The translations under genes and the position numbers were made by a program. From the NCBI GenBank assembly GCA_034401795.1, contig CM067374.1, positions 138,536,508 through 138,600,507 on the forward strand: DNA of 64,000 nucleotides, in the 5' to 3' direction. The stretch comes from Chaetoderma sp. LZ-2023a. Taxonomy: Eukaryota > Mollusca > Caudofoveata > Chaetodermatida > Chaetodermatidae. Shown here piece by piece: positions 49,685 through 61,300 of the stretch. Numbering within the stretch: the stretch's first letter is position 1; every line of letters begins with the position of its first letter. Under the pieces are notes generated by a model. The model saw only the letters and a program-made list of their open reading frames with translations. It had not been told where the DNA came from and made no database searches.

Positions 49685-51795
49685 GTAATTGATAGTCATA
49701 TGTTTCTGGCTATGTATAAGTACTTTAAAGAAGGGGTGGCAGCATTCATAATTGGGTCTCAGAACTTGGTTCTTGAGTTACTTCGATAACTTAACTTCTA
49801 ATCAGACCGAATTAATGAAACTTCAGAGACATATTGATAATGGGGTGGGGGGATGCTATTTTAAGAGTATGACTATGTCAGTCTCTCCACCCATTCTCCT
49901 TGGAAGACGGATCAAAATATGTGTCCTTGTTGATATTTCAAGTTATACTGGAAGAATATTAATTTGCCAAGTCAGAGGAATAATGTGTATGCCGATTTGA
50001 TGAAAGGTCCTATTTTGGGGCCAGTCTGTCCATCTGTTAATCTGTCTGTCCACGTATCTATCAGCTTATCTTGTCGAATATGTACATCGTAAAATGTGTA
50101 CAAGTGTTGGTTTTCTTCGATAACGTAATTCCGACTGCGATAATTTTAATGAAGCTTGAGATTTATTTTGAATGTGAGGCTCGGAGGAAGCCTCTTGTAT
50201 TTAGTGCCAGTCTGTACATCCATCTGTCCATCGCATTAATAAAACCTCCCAGGAATTCTGATTATAATTTGCTGAAGAGGTGGAAGAGCCTTATTTTTCT
50301 TTAGTCATTCCATCGATTTATTCATTTTGAAGAAACTGGACTGTCTCCAGTCGAGGTCAGAGGCCAATGAAAATTTTCAATCTCGTCCTCAGTCGGTCAG
50401 GGACGGTCGATTCCAAAAAGAGAATTTTCTAAACCAAGTGTTCTCTCGGTTGCTACTGGAGGTAAACTGTTGAATTGTAGCTGCGACTCCGCTTGCCTCT
50501 AGTGGTGCCGATGAGGTAGTCGGTTTGCCTTCTTCGTCTGACGGTGATGAAGAATATATTGAAGAAAAATAGTTAGGCTACCTAACTGACCATCTTCCAG
50601 GTAATAGAGGTGTTGCTCCTCTTTGACGACACTTAGAAACAACTATAGCCAATTGGACGTATATTATTAAAGTAACACAATAGGATTTTGAAGTAGAATG
50701 ATAGAAATAACAAACTTTATACAAAATGGACATAGACTTTCACTAATTGACTTCTTTCTGGTCTATGATTACCTGATCAGCTTTATATCCAGTGAATTCA
50801 TATTTATTCGACAAGCTTAGCTTCTACAATGCTAACTTGGAGACTACTGCAGCATCATACCTGGCGGATCACGGACTGGTCAGAAGTAGGCATTGCTTAA
50901 AACCATTCGGCATGAATCGGCGCGAAGCTGATCAGTTCTTGAACATTATCTGAGCCCTGCTTTTATACAGTTTCTAGACCAAATATGGTATTCTCACATG
51001 GCATCAGTCAGAGTTCTGATACTAATTAGATTGGTCAATTCGTATCCGCTCTCCACAAAGATTTAAACTGAATACACTGTTTAACGATTTTTATGGGCTC
51101 GTCAAACTAGAATACCACGCATATTTCTGCTCCTAACGTTACCCTTGTCTCTCATATCATTTTAAGTGCAATTTATTTCATTATGTAATATTGCTGTTCT
51201 CAAGGTCATATTCTGACCCCACTAAAAGAGTTAACGAACACCTGCATGTGACTCACCTGCACGTGCTGGTTTGTAACTACGTCACAGGCGTATTCTTACA
51301 AGTCTAAAACGGGAGTTTCCAGCTTTTGTAATATTAACATATTTTCAAACTAATGGTCTGATATGGTGGTTTAATAACCATATTTCAGACTTCATTGATT
51401 CATGTCGTGTTTCATATCATTTAAAAGGTATTTATGCTAGCCGCCTGAATAGACCAATTTCAAAGTGGTACATTTCGCCAAGTGGCTTACACGACCACAA
51501 TCATCTTCATTTCAATTGATTACATAAGCGAAAATGGCCAAAGTACACAACATGCTAACCACGCACGTGTACTTAGAATAACTCTTACATAATATTGTAA
51601 AACTTGGCAGAGTGCCATATCTATCTACGCACTTTCCTTCTCTATCAAAAGTAGATATGTGAGTGACTGTGATTGTTATTAAAGGTCCAATACACTCGCC
51701 AATAATAGATTGCATGCTGTTCGTTAAGCAATAAAGAGACAACAATGGACGCCGACATGAGTCCGGTGATCAACCAGACACATATCCAAATCTAT
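49685..51795. other. Intron 7, with a weak internal direct repeat
   Basis: Segments at 49765-49850 and 50105-50180 share CTTCGATAAC, TTTTAATGAA-type and CCAGTCTGT(C/A)CATC motifs about 330 bases apart. Otherwise nothing is seen. Confidence 0.4.
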
Positions 51796-51860
51796 GATTT
51801 GTCCATCCATCCATTCATTTGTTCCTCCATCCATTCATTTGTCCATCCACCCCTTCATTG
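51796..51860 (+). repeat. CCATCCATTCATTTGT short tandem repeat
   Basis: Three to four units of about 16-20 bases in intron 7. Confidence 0.7.
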
Positions 51861-52246
51861 ATCTGCCAATGAAATTCTGTGAAATTCAATTTGCATTTTT
51901 AAACTAAAAGTTAATTTATTGAATGAAAGCAACATTGTACAAGGGCATCAAGCATGATGCAATGATGAACGCATTGTGAAATGGATAGATGCACGAGTGG
52001 ATGGGTGGGTGGGTGGCGGAACAGTAAACCCACATTCCACAAAGTCTCCAATGTAATGACAATCAGGCAGACAAGTGTTATCTTAATTTAACAAAAATAA
52101 TTTAGCTGGAAGATGTTAATTCTTGTCGCAGCCTGCAGCCATTAACATTCTTCTGGGTAAATTAATATCAAGCTATTCAATATTTCTTACCCCATAAATA
52201 AGTACTTGCGTTGATCACGTATGCATAGTCTAATGGTTTATCTAAA

Positions 52247-52935
52247 GGCAGTAAGTCTTTGAACCGTTTAACTAGGAAAAGTAACTCCGTGGAGCCTTTA
52301 CCTAGGGGCAGTAACTCGCTGAATCCTTTACCAAGGGTCAGTAACTCCTTGAAGATTTTGACTTGGGACAATAACGCATTGAAGCCATTAATTAGGGACA
52401 GTAACACCTTGAAGCCTTTACCTAGGGGCAGTAACTCCATGGAGCCTTTACCTAGGGGCAGTAACTAGTTGAAGCCTTTAACAAGGGACAGTAACGCCTT
52501 GAAGCCTTTGACTAGGGACGGTAACTCTTTGAAGCCTTTAATTAGCGACAGTAACTCCTTGAATACTGAGGACAGCAACTCATTGAAGCATTTAACTAGG
52601 GGCAGTAACTCATTGAAGTCTTTAACTAAGGACATTACATCCTTGAATACCAGGGACAGCAAGTCCTTGAAGCCTTTAAGTAGGGGCAGTAATTCATGAA
52701 GCCTTTACCTAGGGACAGTATCTCCTTGACGCCTTTAACTAGGGGCAGTAACTTCTTGAAAAATATACATGGGGAAGTAACTCATTGAAGCCTTTAACTA
52801 AGGACAGTTAATCTTTGAATACTAAGGGCAGTAACACCTTGAAGCATTTACCTAGGGACAGTAACTCCTTGAAGCCTTTAACTAGGGGCAGTAACTCCTT
52901 GATGACATTAGCTAGGGTTAGTAACTCTTAGAAAC
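52247..52935 (+). repeat. 30-bp minisatellite, about 23 diverged copies
   Basis: Unit parts AGTAACTCCTTGAAGCCTTT and AACTAGGGGC. Because 30 is a multiple of three, open frames run through on both strands (SNSLKPLTRD on +, KGFKELLSLV on -). Frequent indels and stops, and the lack of a start or splice context, speak against coding. In intron 7 of the Ig gene. Confidence 0.9.
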
Positions 52936-53334
52936 CTGAAATCTCCGAATCTTAATTTCAAGACAAGTAAGCATGAACGCTGTAGCATACACATTGTATT
53001 GCCATAGGAGCTTCAAAGCCATCAACTTAGTGTTTCTTACACTGTGATCGCCTCTATGGAACCTAGACTCACAGTATCACAATGTCATGGCAACCGTACA
53101 AATAAGTTGTTGAATGTTCTGAAACAAGTGCGACAGAAACATGTTTCCGCCATTCTCCGCACCAGCTTCCAGTCAAATTAGTTTCAAAATATTCGACATA
53201 ATTTTATTTCTTACGTTGTAAATGACTTAACGTATTTGGTCTTTCGGATTTAATGGTTAATAAATCCTAACTAGTGCTTCAGATTCAAAGAGTTAGCTTT
53301 TGTCATTGCCATGCACCTTTCTAGTTTATCCTTC

Positions 53335-53683
53335 CATCATGTGACGTCATAATCAACTACGTGACATGTAGGATGATGTCATAATCAATGACATCATGAA
53401 TGACGTAGATAAGTACGTTACGAACGCATAATTGAAGACGGAATAAGCGTTGTTGTACGAATTGCATGTGTTTACTATTTAATAAACATGCTGTTCAATA
53501 TTTTGAAACTAATTTGACTGCAACAGCACCCAGTCAAATTAGCTTCAAAATATTCAACAGCTTATCCGTATAGCTTTTTGGAAGTTGATGGTTCGGGGAT
53601 GGATCGATCCCAACGCGAGCAAGGTGTGGGTGGAACTTAGCTAGAGATGGACGGGGCATAGCTAAAACTGGAAAGGTCCATTA
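53335..53683 (+). mobile_element. Family A foldback abutting a splice acceptor
   Basis: TGACGTCA-type sites (53341-53412), TTGTACGAATTGCATGTG, shortened core, end GGGGCATAGCTAAAACTGGA. It ends about 25 bases before the second Ig5 exon. Confidence 0.82.
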
Positions 53684-53707
53684 TTGTAGCATCTGTTACT
53701 CCCACAG

Positions 53708-53887
53708 CCGAATGTAATCCTCCATGCCAGTTCCAATGGAGGAGACAAAACGGGAACATTGTCAGCAACAACGATACACTTGAACTGAAGAAGCTTACGG
53801 ACTCGGATTTCGGGATCTACCAATGCTTTGCTTATACTAACAACTCCATCTTCTCCACATATAGCCTGACAGTTAGCAAATACACAG
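53708..53887 (+). CDS. Exon: second part of Ig domain 5
   Basis: The exon has 180 bases (60 codons, phase 1 at both ends), acceptor TCCCACAG and donor GTAATG. Joined to 49583-49684 it restores the family pattern: IQCRAEC, NPPC, core Trp in FQWRR, and F strand SDFGIYQC. Sequons NDT and NNS are present. I chose the acceptor at 53707 because it gives the same Cys-x3-Cys spacing as Ig1 and Ig4. An upstream acceptor (TTGTAG, ending at 53689) is in the same phase and would add six residues between the two cysteines. Confidence 0.8.
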
Positions 53888-54028
53888 GTAATGTTTGTAC
53901 GGTGCGAGCTCATTGTGGAGTGCTGGAAAGCTAGCACTAATAGCAGATATAATCTGAATATAAATCAAATGGTTTCCCGGTAATGGATATGTCCAATTTG
54001 GCATTCAAGTATATGACGTCCTTATCTT

Positions 54029-54075
54029 CTTCTTCTTCTTCTTCTTCTTCTTCTTCTTCTTCTTCTTCTTCTTCC
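54029..54075 (+). repeat. (TCT)n microsatellite
   Basis: About 15 TCT triplets in intron 8. Confidence 0.9.
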
Positions 54076-54499
54076 ACTCTTTTTCAAAATGTCCACCAGA
54101 CTGTTTTTGTCCTATCCGAATCTGTGTCACCTTCCAGGTCATATCTGAGCTTGGTTAGCGATAAGTTATATATATAGTATACACCAAATGCTTCTCCAGA
54201 AATATGTTTTTCAGTGCGCAAAGTCGCATATAGAAATGCATGTGTGTGTAATTTGACCCACATTTTCTTCAGGAGAGTATAACTGATGGACTTGAAAATG
54301 GGAAAATCTCTCGCACCCTTAGGATCGTGTAGTCTCCAAGTGTTTGCCAGATATGCACTCTGATGCGAAATTTGACAGAGACACGACCGGTATATTACTA
54401 AGTAGATTCAGGACCAGATTAAGCTTATTTGGGGACCAGGAGTAAATAGTTGTTGGACTCCCTTATCGGGTGGGCCACCAGAGAATGGCTACTACTGAT

Positions 54500-54500
54500 G

Positions 54501-54538
<38 letters not shown>

Positions 54539-54562
54539 ACTACTACTACTACTACTACTACT

Positions 54563-54641
<79 letters not shown>

Positions 54642-54690
54642 GCTACTGCTACTGCTACTGCTACTGCTACTACTGTTGCTGTTGCTACCC
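54500..54690 (+). repeat. CTG/CTA compound microsatellite
   Basis: CTG triplets, then CTA triplets, then alternating CTG-CTA: the same three-part texture as 48738-49322. A partial family A core (54720-54785) follows. Confidence 0.93.
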
Positions 54691-54852
54691 CAGGATATAA
54701 TATATCCGTTATACGCGTCAAATGCTGTTGAATGCTTTGAAACTAATTTGACTAATTGGTCTAAAAATACTCAGCATCTTACATGTTCTGTAAAAGTGAG
54801 ATACTGGGATCGCTTAAAATCGAAAAAATGCGATAAAGGTTTTTGGTCTGTG

Positions 54853-54906
54853 CTAACACCCCCACCCCACCCCACCCCCACCCCCACCCCCACCCCACCC
54901 CTCCCC
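54853..54906 (+). repeat. CCCCAC-rich simple repeat
   Basis: C-rich tract with CCCCCAC periodicity. A second such tract is at 55950-56000. Confidence 0.85.
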
Positions 54907-54986
54907 TAGACGATTCCAGATTGGTCCACAATAAGCACAAGACAGCAAACATTCGTCAAAAGATAATGAGATGCAGAGCTGAGCAG

Positions 54987-56036
54987 TATAAAAGCAGCTG
55001 GCTCTGCGTTGTCAGACAACTGCATCAAGGTCTGAGCACGCAGAGGTTCGACAATGACTTCAGTTGATGGACTAAGTATTCCCGCTTCACCCGCCTTACA
55101 TGTGAAATCGACAGCGGAAGAACTGTATTTGTGACAGGTCATCCTGAGCAACCTTTACAAAACCTCTACTCAGATCTAATCTTTCAACAGAGTGTTAACT
55201 TAAAGCTGCCCAAAATAGCGGCATAAATTCTTCCGCCTCCAGAAAACTTTCCGCCGCTCCTTGTGTTCCTCAACGAGACTTATGTATGGAAAACGCTGCA
55301 CCTTCCACTCAATACTGAGGAGGGACCGACTCAGCCACAACTATGACCCAAACCACCTGGTGGTGCCCCACTTCCAACAACGGCCGCTGAACAAAAACCT
55401 TGTCTTCCATGGAAGAGCTTGGAACTCCTATTTCAGTACTTGTTACTGACCTAGAACCACTTTGTGCCATCAAAATACCACCACCTGAAAAGAACGTTTT
55501 CCAATCCAGTTATTTGCTGCCATGAACTTTCACTTCATTGCCAGTGCTGTGCCCACCTTCTCGCGAAAAATATCACACAGACTTTCCTCCGTTCCTAGAA
55601 GTGCCTTCCTACTGGCTTTGCGATCTCTGTGACAAACGATTGTGGGGGAGCCCCAAGAAAGCATTTATGGGACGGCATCACAAGCCCCGATACCAGGTGT
55701 AACCAAGAGTAGCCTGAGAGGAGTGCCGGACCTGAACAGCCTTTGCTTCGGCACTCCGAACAGGAGACCGAAGGGAACAACGAGTGCGATGAACACATTC
55801 ACGACGACCGACTACCTACAGTACCCAGTGGGACAGGTGTGAGATGGCGGCCGCCGGCCACATCTGGCATTCGATGTGGGGCCTCAATGGCACCCATGGA
55901 CGACCCAGACAGCTGGCCACTGCCTCAATATGAGGATGCATACTTCTACCACCCCCCACCCCCACCCCACCCCCACCCACCACCCCTCCACCACCACCCA
56001 ATGGCGGGGCTGGTAAAAAACTTTGCAGCCTTGTAG
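54987..56036 (+). pseudogene. GC-richer unit with a TATA motif and a broken frame, unknown
   Basis: TATAAAAG at 54987-54994 lies 60 bases before an ATG (55054) that opens a 26-codon frame. Further on, one frame stays mostly open to 56036 with about seven stops and ends in a Pro/His-rich simple repeat. The base composition differs from the surrounding intron, and the layout (promoter, short 5'UTR, decayed frame) suggests an old mobile element. No domain is recognisable. Confidence 0.25.
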
Positions 56037-57485
56037 TATTCGTCGAGACTCATCTGCCTCTCTGGGTAACCAGTTTGAGTTGATTATTGACTGGAATTTT
56101 CATGGATATACATGGCAACAGTCTTCTACCACTCTCTAAATGGAGTCCAGAACTGGAGGTGGGTGCCTGTATCCAAGCCGGTAGGTGATATTTACTCCAC
56201 CACATCGTATGGAGGCGTGGTCTAATGGTCCGGTCCAGAGGTGTGGGCCAAAGGCGTGGTCCAGAGGTGTGCTCCATTGGCATGGTACAGAGTGGTGTGG
56301 TCCAGTGTGGTTTGCTCCAGAGGGGTATGGTCCACAGACGTGGTATGGTCCATAAACGTGGTGTGGGCCAGAGATGTGATCCACAGGGAATAGATCTGGT
56401 CCCCGATGGGGTTATTTTGGTCCAGAGACGTGGTGTGGTCCATAGGTGTGGTCTCCGATGGGGTAATTTGGTCCTGAACTATCATTTTAGCGGAGGGTGG
56501 CGTGCCCGGCCTGGGGGTTAGGTGGGCGTGTGGGGAGTGGGTGGGTCTGGTCTGATTTCTTGTTTGGCTGCTGGTGTGTGAGACATGCCCAAACGCCCTC
56601 GTAGGAAGGGTATAGTTCAGAACTATAATCTTATATACTACGCCTTTCCTTCTCCTAAATGACGAGGGCGCAAATTACTCCTCTCGCCACTCCTACTAAC
56701 TGCTCCAAAGCGCCCCTGAGAGAGAACCACGTAAAAACAACTCGGCTTGAACGCAAGCAGGAATGAGCGAACAGCCAACTGCACTACACCCACATGCAAC
56801 CACCGCACCCTGCAGGACAACCCGACCAAATTCCTCCCTCGATGTAACTGCTCGTCGGCCTGGGGACGCCCTTTAGAGCTCACTTCACACTGAGGTTCGC
56901 CAACCTCATCACAGAGAGGCACCACCAAAACTGCCGCCAGTAACAGAACTGCCGACGCCGCAAGGACCACCGTTACCACTACCGCTGCATCTATCGCCAC
57001 CCCCAACTCTACAGCCATCGCCACCACCTCTACTACAGCCGCTTCGAGAGCCATCAACACCTCCGTCATGATCGCATACATCGGTTCCAGCCTGCATAAC
57101 TCCGACTGATGAGAAGAGAAGACCTCTTCCAATGAACTGCAGCAGCACCACCACCCCCGGAGAAGACCAGACCAAGATGGCTGCCTCAAAACCCGGATTT
57201 CCATTCCCAGACCATGGCGGCGAGGAAGAGGAGGTCGCATCCACCACCGAGCCGGGCCCAGCCAGCATGGCTCGTCTGGTTCAGGAACTCCGTTATGTTG
57301 GGAATGACTGACCGGGCCCGTGCTGCTCGAAGGAGATGGGTGGCCGCTCCGGCAAGCAAACAATTGTGGAGAGAGCCCTGAGGCAGTGCCCATGGGATGG
57401 CGTCACAAGCACAGAGACGAGCAGTAACCCAGAGTCACCCTGGAGGAGCCCCGGATGTTGACAGCCTTCGCTCCGGCGACCTGCC
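55630..57485 (+). mobile_element. GC-rich unit bounded by a diverged direct repeat
   Basis: Segments at 55640-55765 and 57362-57485 share ATTGTGG, GGGA(C/T)GGC(A/G)TCACAAGC, a GGAG motif and GACAGCC/AACAGCCTT(T/C)GCT. The enclosed region is GC-rich and has a 251-codon - strand frame (57393-56638) of Ala/Val-rich sequence without a known domain. An LTR-like or composite element is possible. Confidence 0.3.
56215..56480 (+). repeat. GTGGTCCAGAGG-type minisatellite
   Basis: Irregular tandem repeats of GGTGTGGTCCAGAGACGTGG and shorter variants. The open frames on both strands are low-complexity products of the repeat. Confidence 0.75.
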
Positions 57486-57631
57486 CACAGGTGGGGGCTG
57501 GGGTGAGAGGGGTTTGTTATGTTTGGGGTGGTTCATCATTACCAGGTTTCACCTCCCTATACAGCATGCATAGTTCAGCGTCCTTCACATGTATAAGTTC
57601 TCCTTATTCTCATTGCGTTCTTGTTTAACAG

Positions 57632-57751
57632 ATGGAACCGTTGTTCCATCCAAAGTGGGAGTGATTGTAGGATCTGTTCTCGGTGGGATCGCAGCGGTTG
57701 TCCTACTTTTGGGAATAATTGTGTTCATCAGGCAAAAGAAACAGAGAGCAG
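57632..57751 (+). CDS. Exon: transmembrane segment of the Ig receptor
   Basis: The exon has 120 bases (40 codons, phase 1 at both ends), acceptor TTTAACAG and donor GTATGT. It encodes a short stalk (DGTVVPSK), a single hydrophobic helix of about 25 residues with small-residue spacing (VGSVLGGIAAVV) and a basic stop-transfer sequence (IRQKKQRA). This fits a type I membrane protein with its Ig domains outside. If the last intron is not spliced, the frame reads 13 more codons to a stop at 57790-57792, giving a tail of about 20 residues. An AATAAA at 58228-58233 could serve that form. No later exon is visible before the 52-bp satellite. Confidence 0.83.
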
Positions 57752-57827
57752 GTATGTATAAAATGACGATGGACAGATATGCACAGTCATAGAAATCAGC
57801 TGATGTATACTACTTCTACAACAGGGA

Positions 57828-57976
<149 letters not shown>

Positions 57977-58302
57977 TATGCAGAGTAGACTTTAAGCCAA
58001 GAGACTCACACCATTTGCTTCACTAAAAGTCATTTCACTCACCTCACACTTTTGCGGGGTTGATAAAATCGCAAATTATCAGATTTCATACAAACTGTAG
58101 TGACAAGAAATCACTGGATTCGGCCGGTTCAGCACGATTTGATGCTCTGAAACGTAGAGGCTACAGTGCTCGCTATTTACGAAAAGTCTAGTCTGATACA
58201 TTGTGTAAGACAAGTTTGGAGCAATATAATAAATTAGATAACACCAGCATCAAAATTAGGTATAATCAACAGGAAATGGTGAATCCCGAAAATGCGCAAA
58301 CC

Positions 58303-61300
58303 CTACCTACTTCTCATGAACTAGTAGGCGAGACAATAATTGTGTCGTATTGATCTACCTACTTCTCATGAACTAGTAGGCGAGACAATAATTGAGTCGT
58401 ATTGATCTACCTACGTCTCATGAACTAGTAGGCGAGACAATAATTGTGTCGTATTGATCTACCTACATGTACTTCTCATGAACTAGTAGGCGAGACAATA
58501 ATTGTGTCGTATTGATCTACCTACTTCTCATGAACTAGTAGGCGAGACAATAATTGAGTCGTATTGATCTACCTACATCTCATGAACTAGTAGGCGAGAC
58601 AATAATTGTGTCGTATTGATCTACCTACTTCTCATGAATTAGTAGGAGAGACAATAATTGTGTCGTATCGATCTATCTACTTCTCATGAACTAGTAGGCG
58701 AGACAATAATTGTGTCGTATTGATCTACCTACGTCTCATGAACTAGTAGGAGAGACAATAATTGTGTCGCATTGATCTACCTACTTCTCATGAACTAGTA
58801 GGAGAGACAATAATTATGTCGTATTGATCTACCTACTTCTCATGAACTAGTAGGAGAGACAATAATTGTGTCGTATTGATCTACCTACTTCTCATGAACT
58901 AGTAGGCGAGACAATAATTGTGTCGTATTGATCTACCTACTTCTCATGAACTAGTAGGAGAGACAATAATTGTGTCGTATTGATCCACCTACGTCTCATG
59001 AACTAGTAGGAGAGACAATAATTGTGTCGTATTGATCTACCTACTTCTCATGAACTAGTAGGAGACAATAATTGTGTCGTATTGATCTACCTACGTCTCA
59101 TGAACTAGTAGGAGAGACAATAATTGTGTCGTATTGATCTACTTACGTATCATGAACCAGTAGGAGAGACAATAATTGTGTCGTATTGATCTACCTACTT
59201 CTCATGAACTAGTAGGCGAGACAATAATTGTGTCGTATCGATCTATCTACTTCTCATGAACTAGTAGGCGAGACAATAATTGTGTCGTATTGATCTACCT
59301 ACGTCTCATGAACTAGTAGGAGAGACAATAATTGTGTCGTATTGATCTACCTACTTCTCATGAACTAGTAGGAGAGACAATAATTATGTCGTATTGATCT
59401 ACCTACTTCTCATGAACTAGTAGGAGAGACAATAATTGTGTCGTATTGACCTACCTACTTCTCATGAACTAGTAGGCGAGACAATAATTGTGTCGTATTG
59501 ATCTACCTACTTCTCATGAACTAGTAGGAGAGATAATAATTCTGTCGTATTGATCCACCTACGTCTCATGAACTAGTAGGAGGGACAATAATTGTGTCGT
59601 ATTGATCTACCTACTTCTCATGAACTAGTAGGAGACAATAATTGTGTCGTATTGATCTACCTACGTCTCATGAACTAGTAGGAGAGACAATAATTGTGTC
59701 GTATTGATCTACTTACGTTCCATGAACCAGTATGAGAGACAATAATTGTGTCGTATTGATCTACCTACGTCTCATGAACTAGTAGGAGAGACAATGATTG
59801 TGTCGTATTGATCTACCTACTTCTCATGAACTAGTAGGCGAGACAATAATTGTGTCGTATTGATCTACCTACTTCTCATGAACTAGTAGGAGAGACACTA
59901 ATTGTGTCGTATTGATCTACCTACGTCACATGAACTAGTAGGTGAGACAATAATTGTGTCGTATTGATCTACCTACTTCGCATGAACTAGTAGGAGAGAC
60001 AATAATTGTGTCATATTGATCTACCTACGTCTCATGAAATAGTAGGAGAGACAATAATTGTGTCGTATTGATCCACCTACGTCTCATGAATTAGTAGGAG
60101 AGACAATAATTGTGTCGTATTGATCCACCTACGTCTCATGAACTAGTAGGAGAGACAATAATTGTGTCGTATTGATCTACCTACTTCTCATGAACTAGTA
60201 GGCGAGACAATAATTGTGTCGTATTGATCTACCTACTTCTCATGAATTAGTAGGAGAGACAATAATTGTGTCGTATCAATCTATCTACTTCTCATGAACT
60301 AGTAGGCGAGACAATAATTGTGTCGTATTGATCTACCTACGTCTCATGAACTAGTAGGAGGGACAATAATTGTGTCATATTGATCTACCTACTTCTCATG
60401 AACTAGTAGGCGAGACAATAATTGTGTCGTATTGATCTACCTACTTCTCATGAACTAGTAGGAGAGAATAATTGTGTCGTATTGATCCACCTACGTCTCC
60501 TGAACTAGTTGGAGAGACAATAATTGTGTCGTATTGATCTACCTACCTCTCATGAACTAGTAGGAGACAATAATTGTGTCGTATTGATCTACCTACGTCT
60601 CATGAAATAGTAGGAGAGACAATAATTGTGTCGTATTGATCTACCTACTTCTCATGAACTAGTAGGCGAGACAATAATTGTGTCGTATCGATCTATCTAC
60701 TTCTCATGAACTAGTAGGCGAGACAATAGTTGTGTCGTATTGATCTTCCTACGTCTCACGAACCAGTAGGCGAGACAATAATTGTGTCGTATTGATCTAC
60801 CTACGTCTCATGAACTAGTAGGAGGGACAATAATTGTGTCGTATTGATCTACTTACTTCTCAGGAACTAGTAGGAGAGACAATAATTGTGTCGCATTGAT
60901 CGACCTACTTCTCATGAACTAGTAGGAGAGACAATAATTGTATCGTATCGATCGACCTACTTCTCATGAACTAGTAGGCGAGACAATAATTGTATCGTAT
61001 CGATCTACCTACTGCTCATGAACTAGTAGGCGAGACAATAATTGTGTCGTATTGATCTACCTACGTCTCATGAACTAGTAGGAGAGACAATAATTGTGTC
61101 GTATTGATCTACCTACTTCTCATGAACTAGTAGGAGAGACAATAACTGTGTCGTATTGATCTACCTACTTCTCATGAACCAGTAGGAGGGACAATAATTG
61201 TGTCATATTGATCTACCTACTTCTCATGAACTAGTAGGCGAGACAATAATTGTGTCGTATTGATCTACCTACTTCTCATGAACTAGTAGGAGAGAATAAT

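Noticed and set aside
52177..52699. Coding 10-residue repeat protein
   Set aside because: The 30-bp unit keeps frames open on both strands, but indels break them and there is no start, signal or splice evidence.
56638..57393. 251-codon frame on the - strand as a gene
   Set aside because: Ala/Val/Arg-rich composition typical of a chance frame in GC-rich DNA; no domain. Kept only as part of the unclassified unit.
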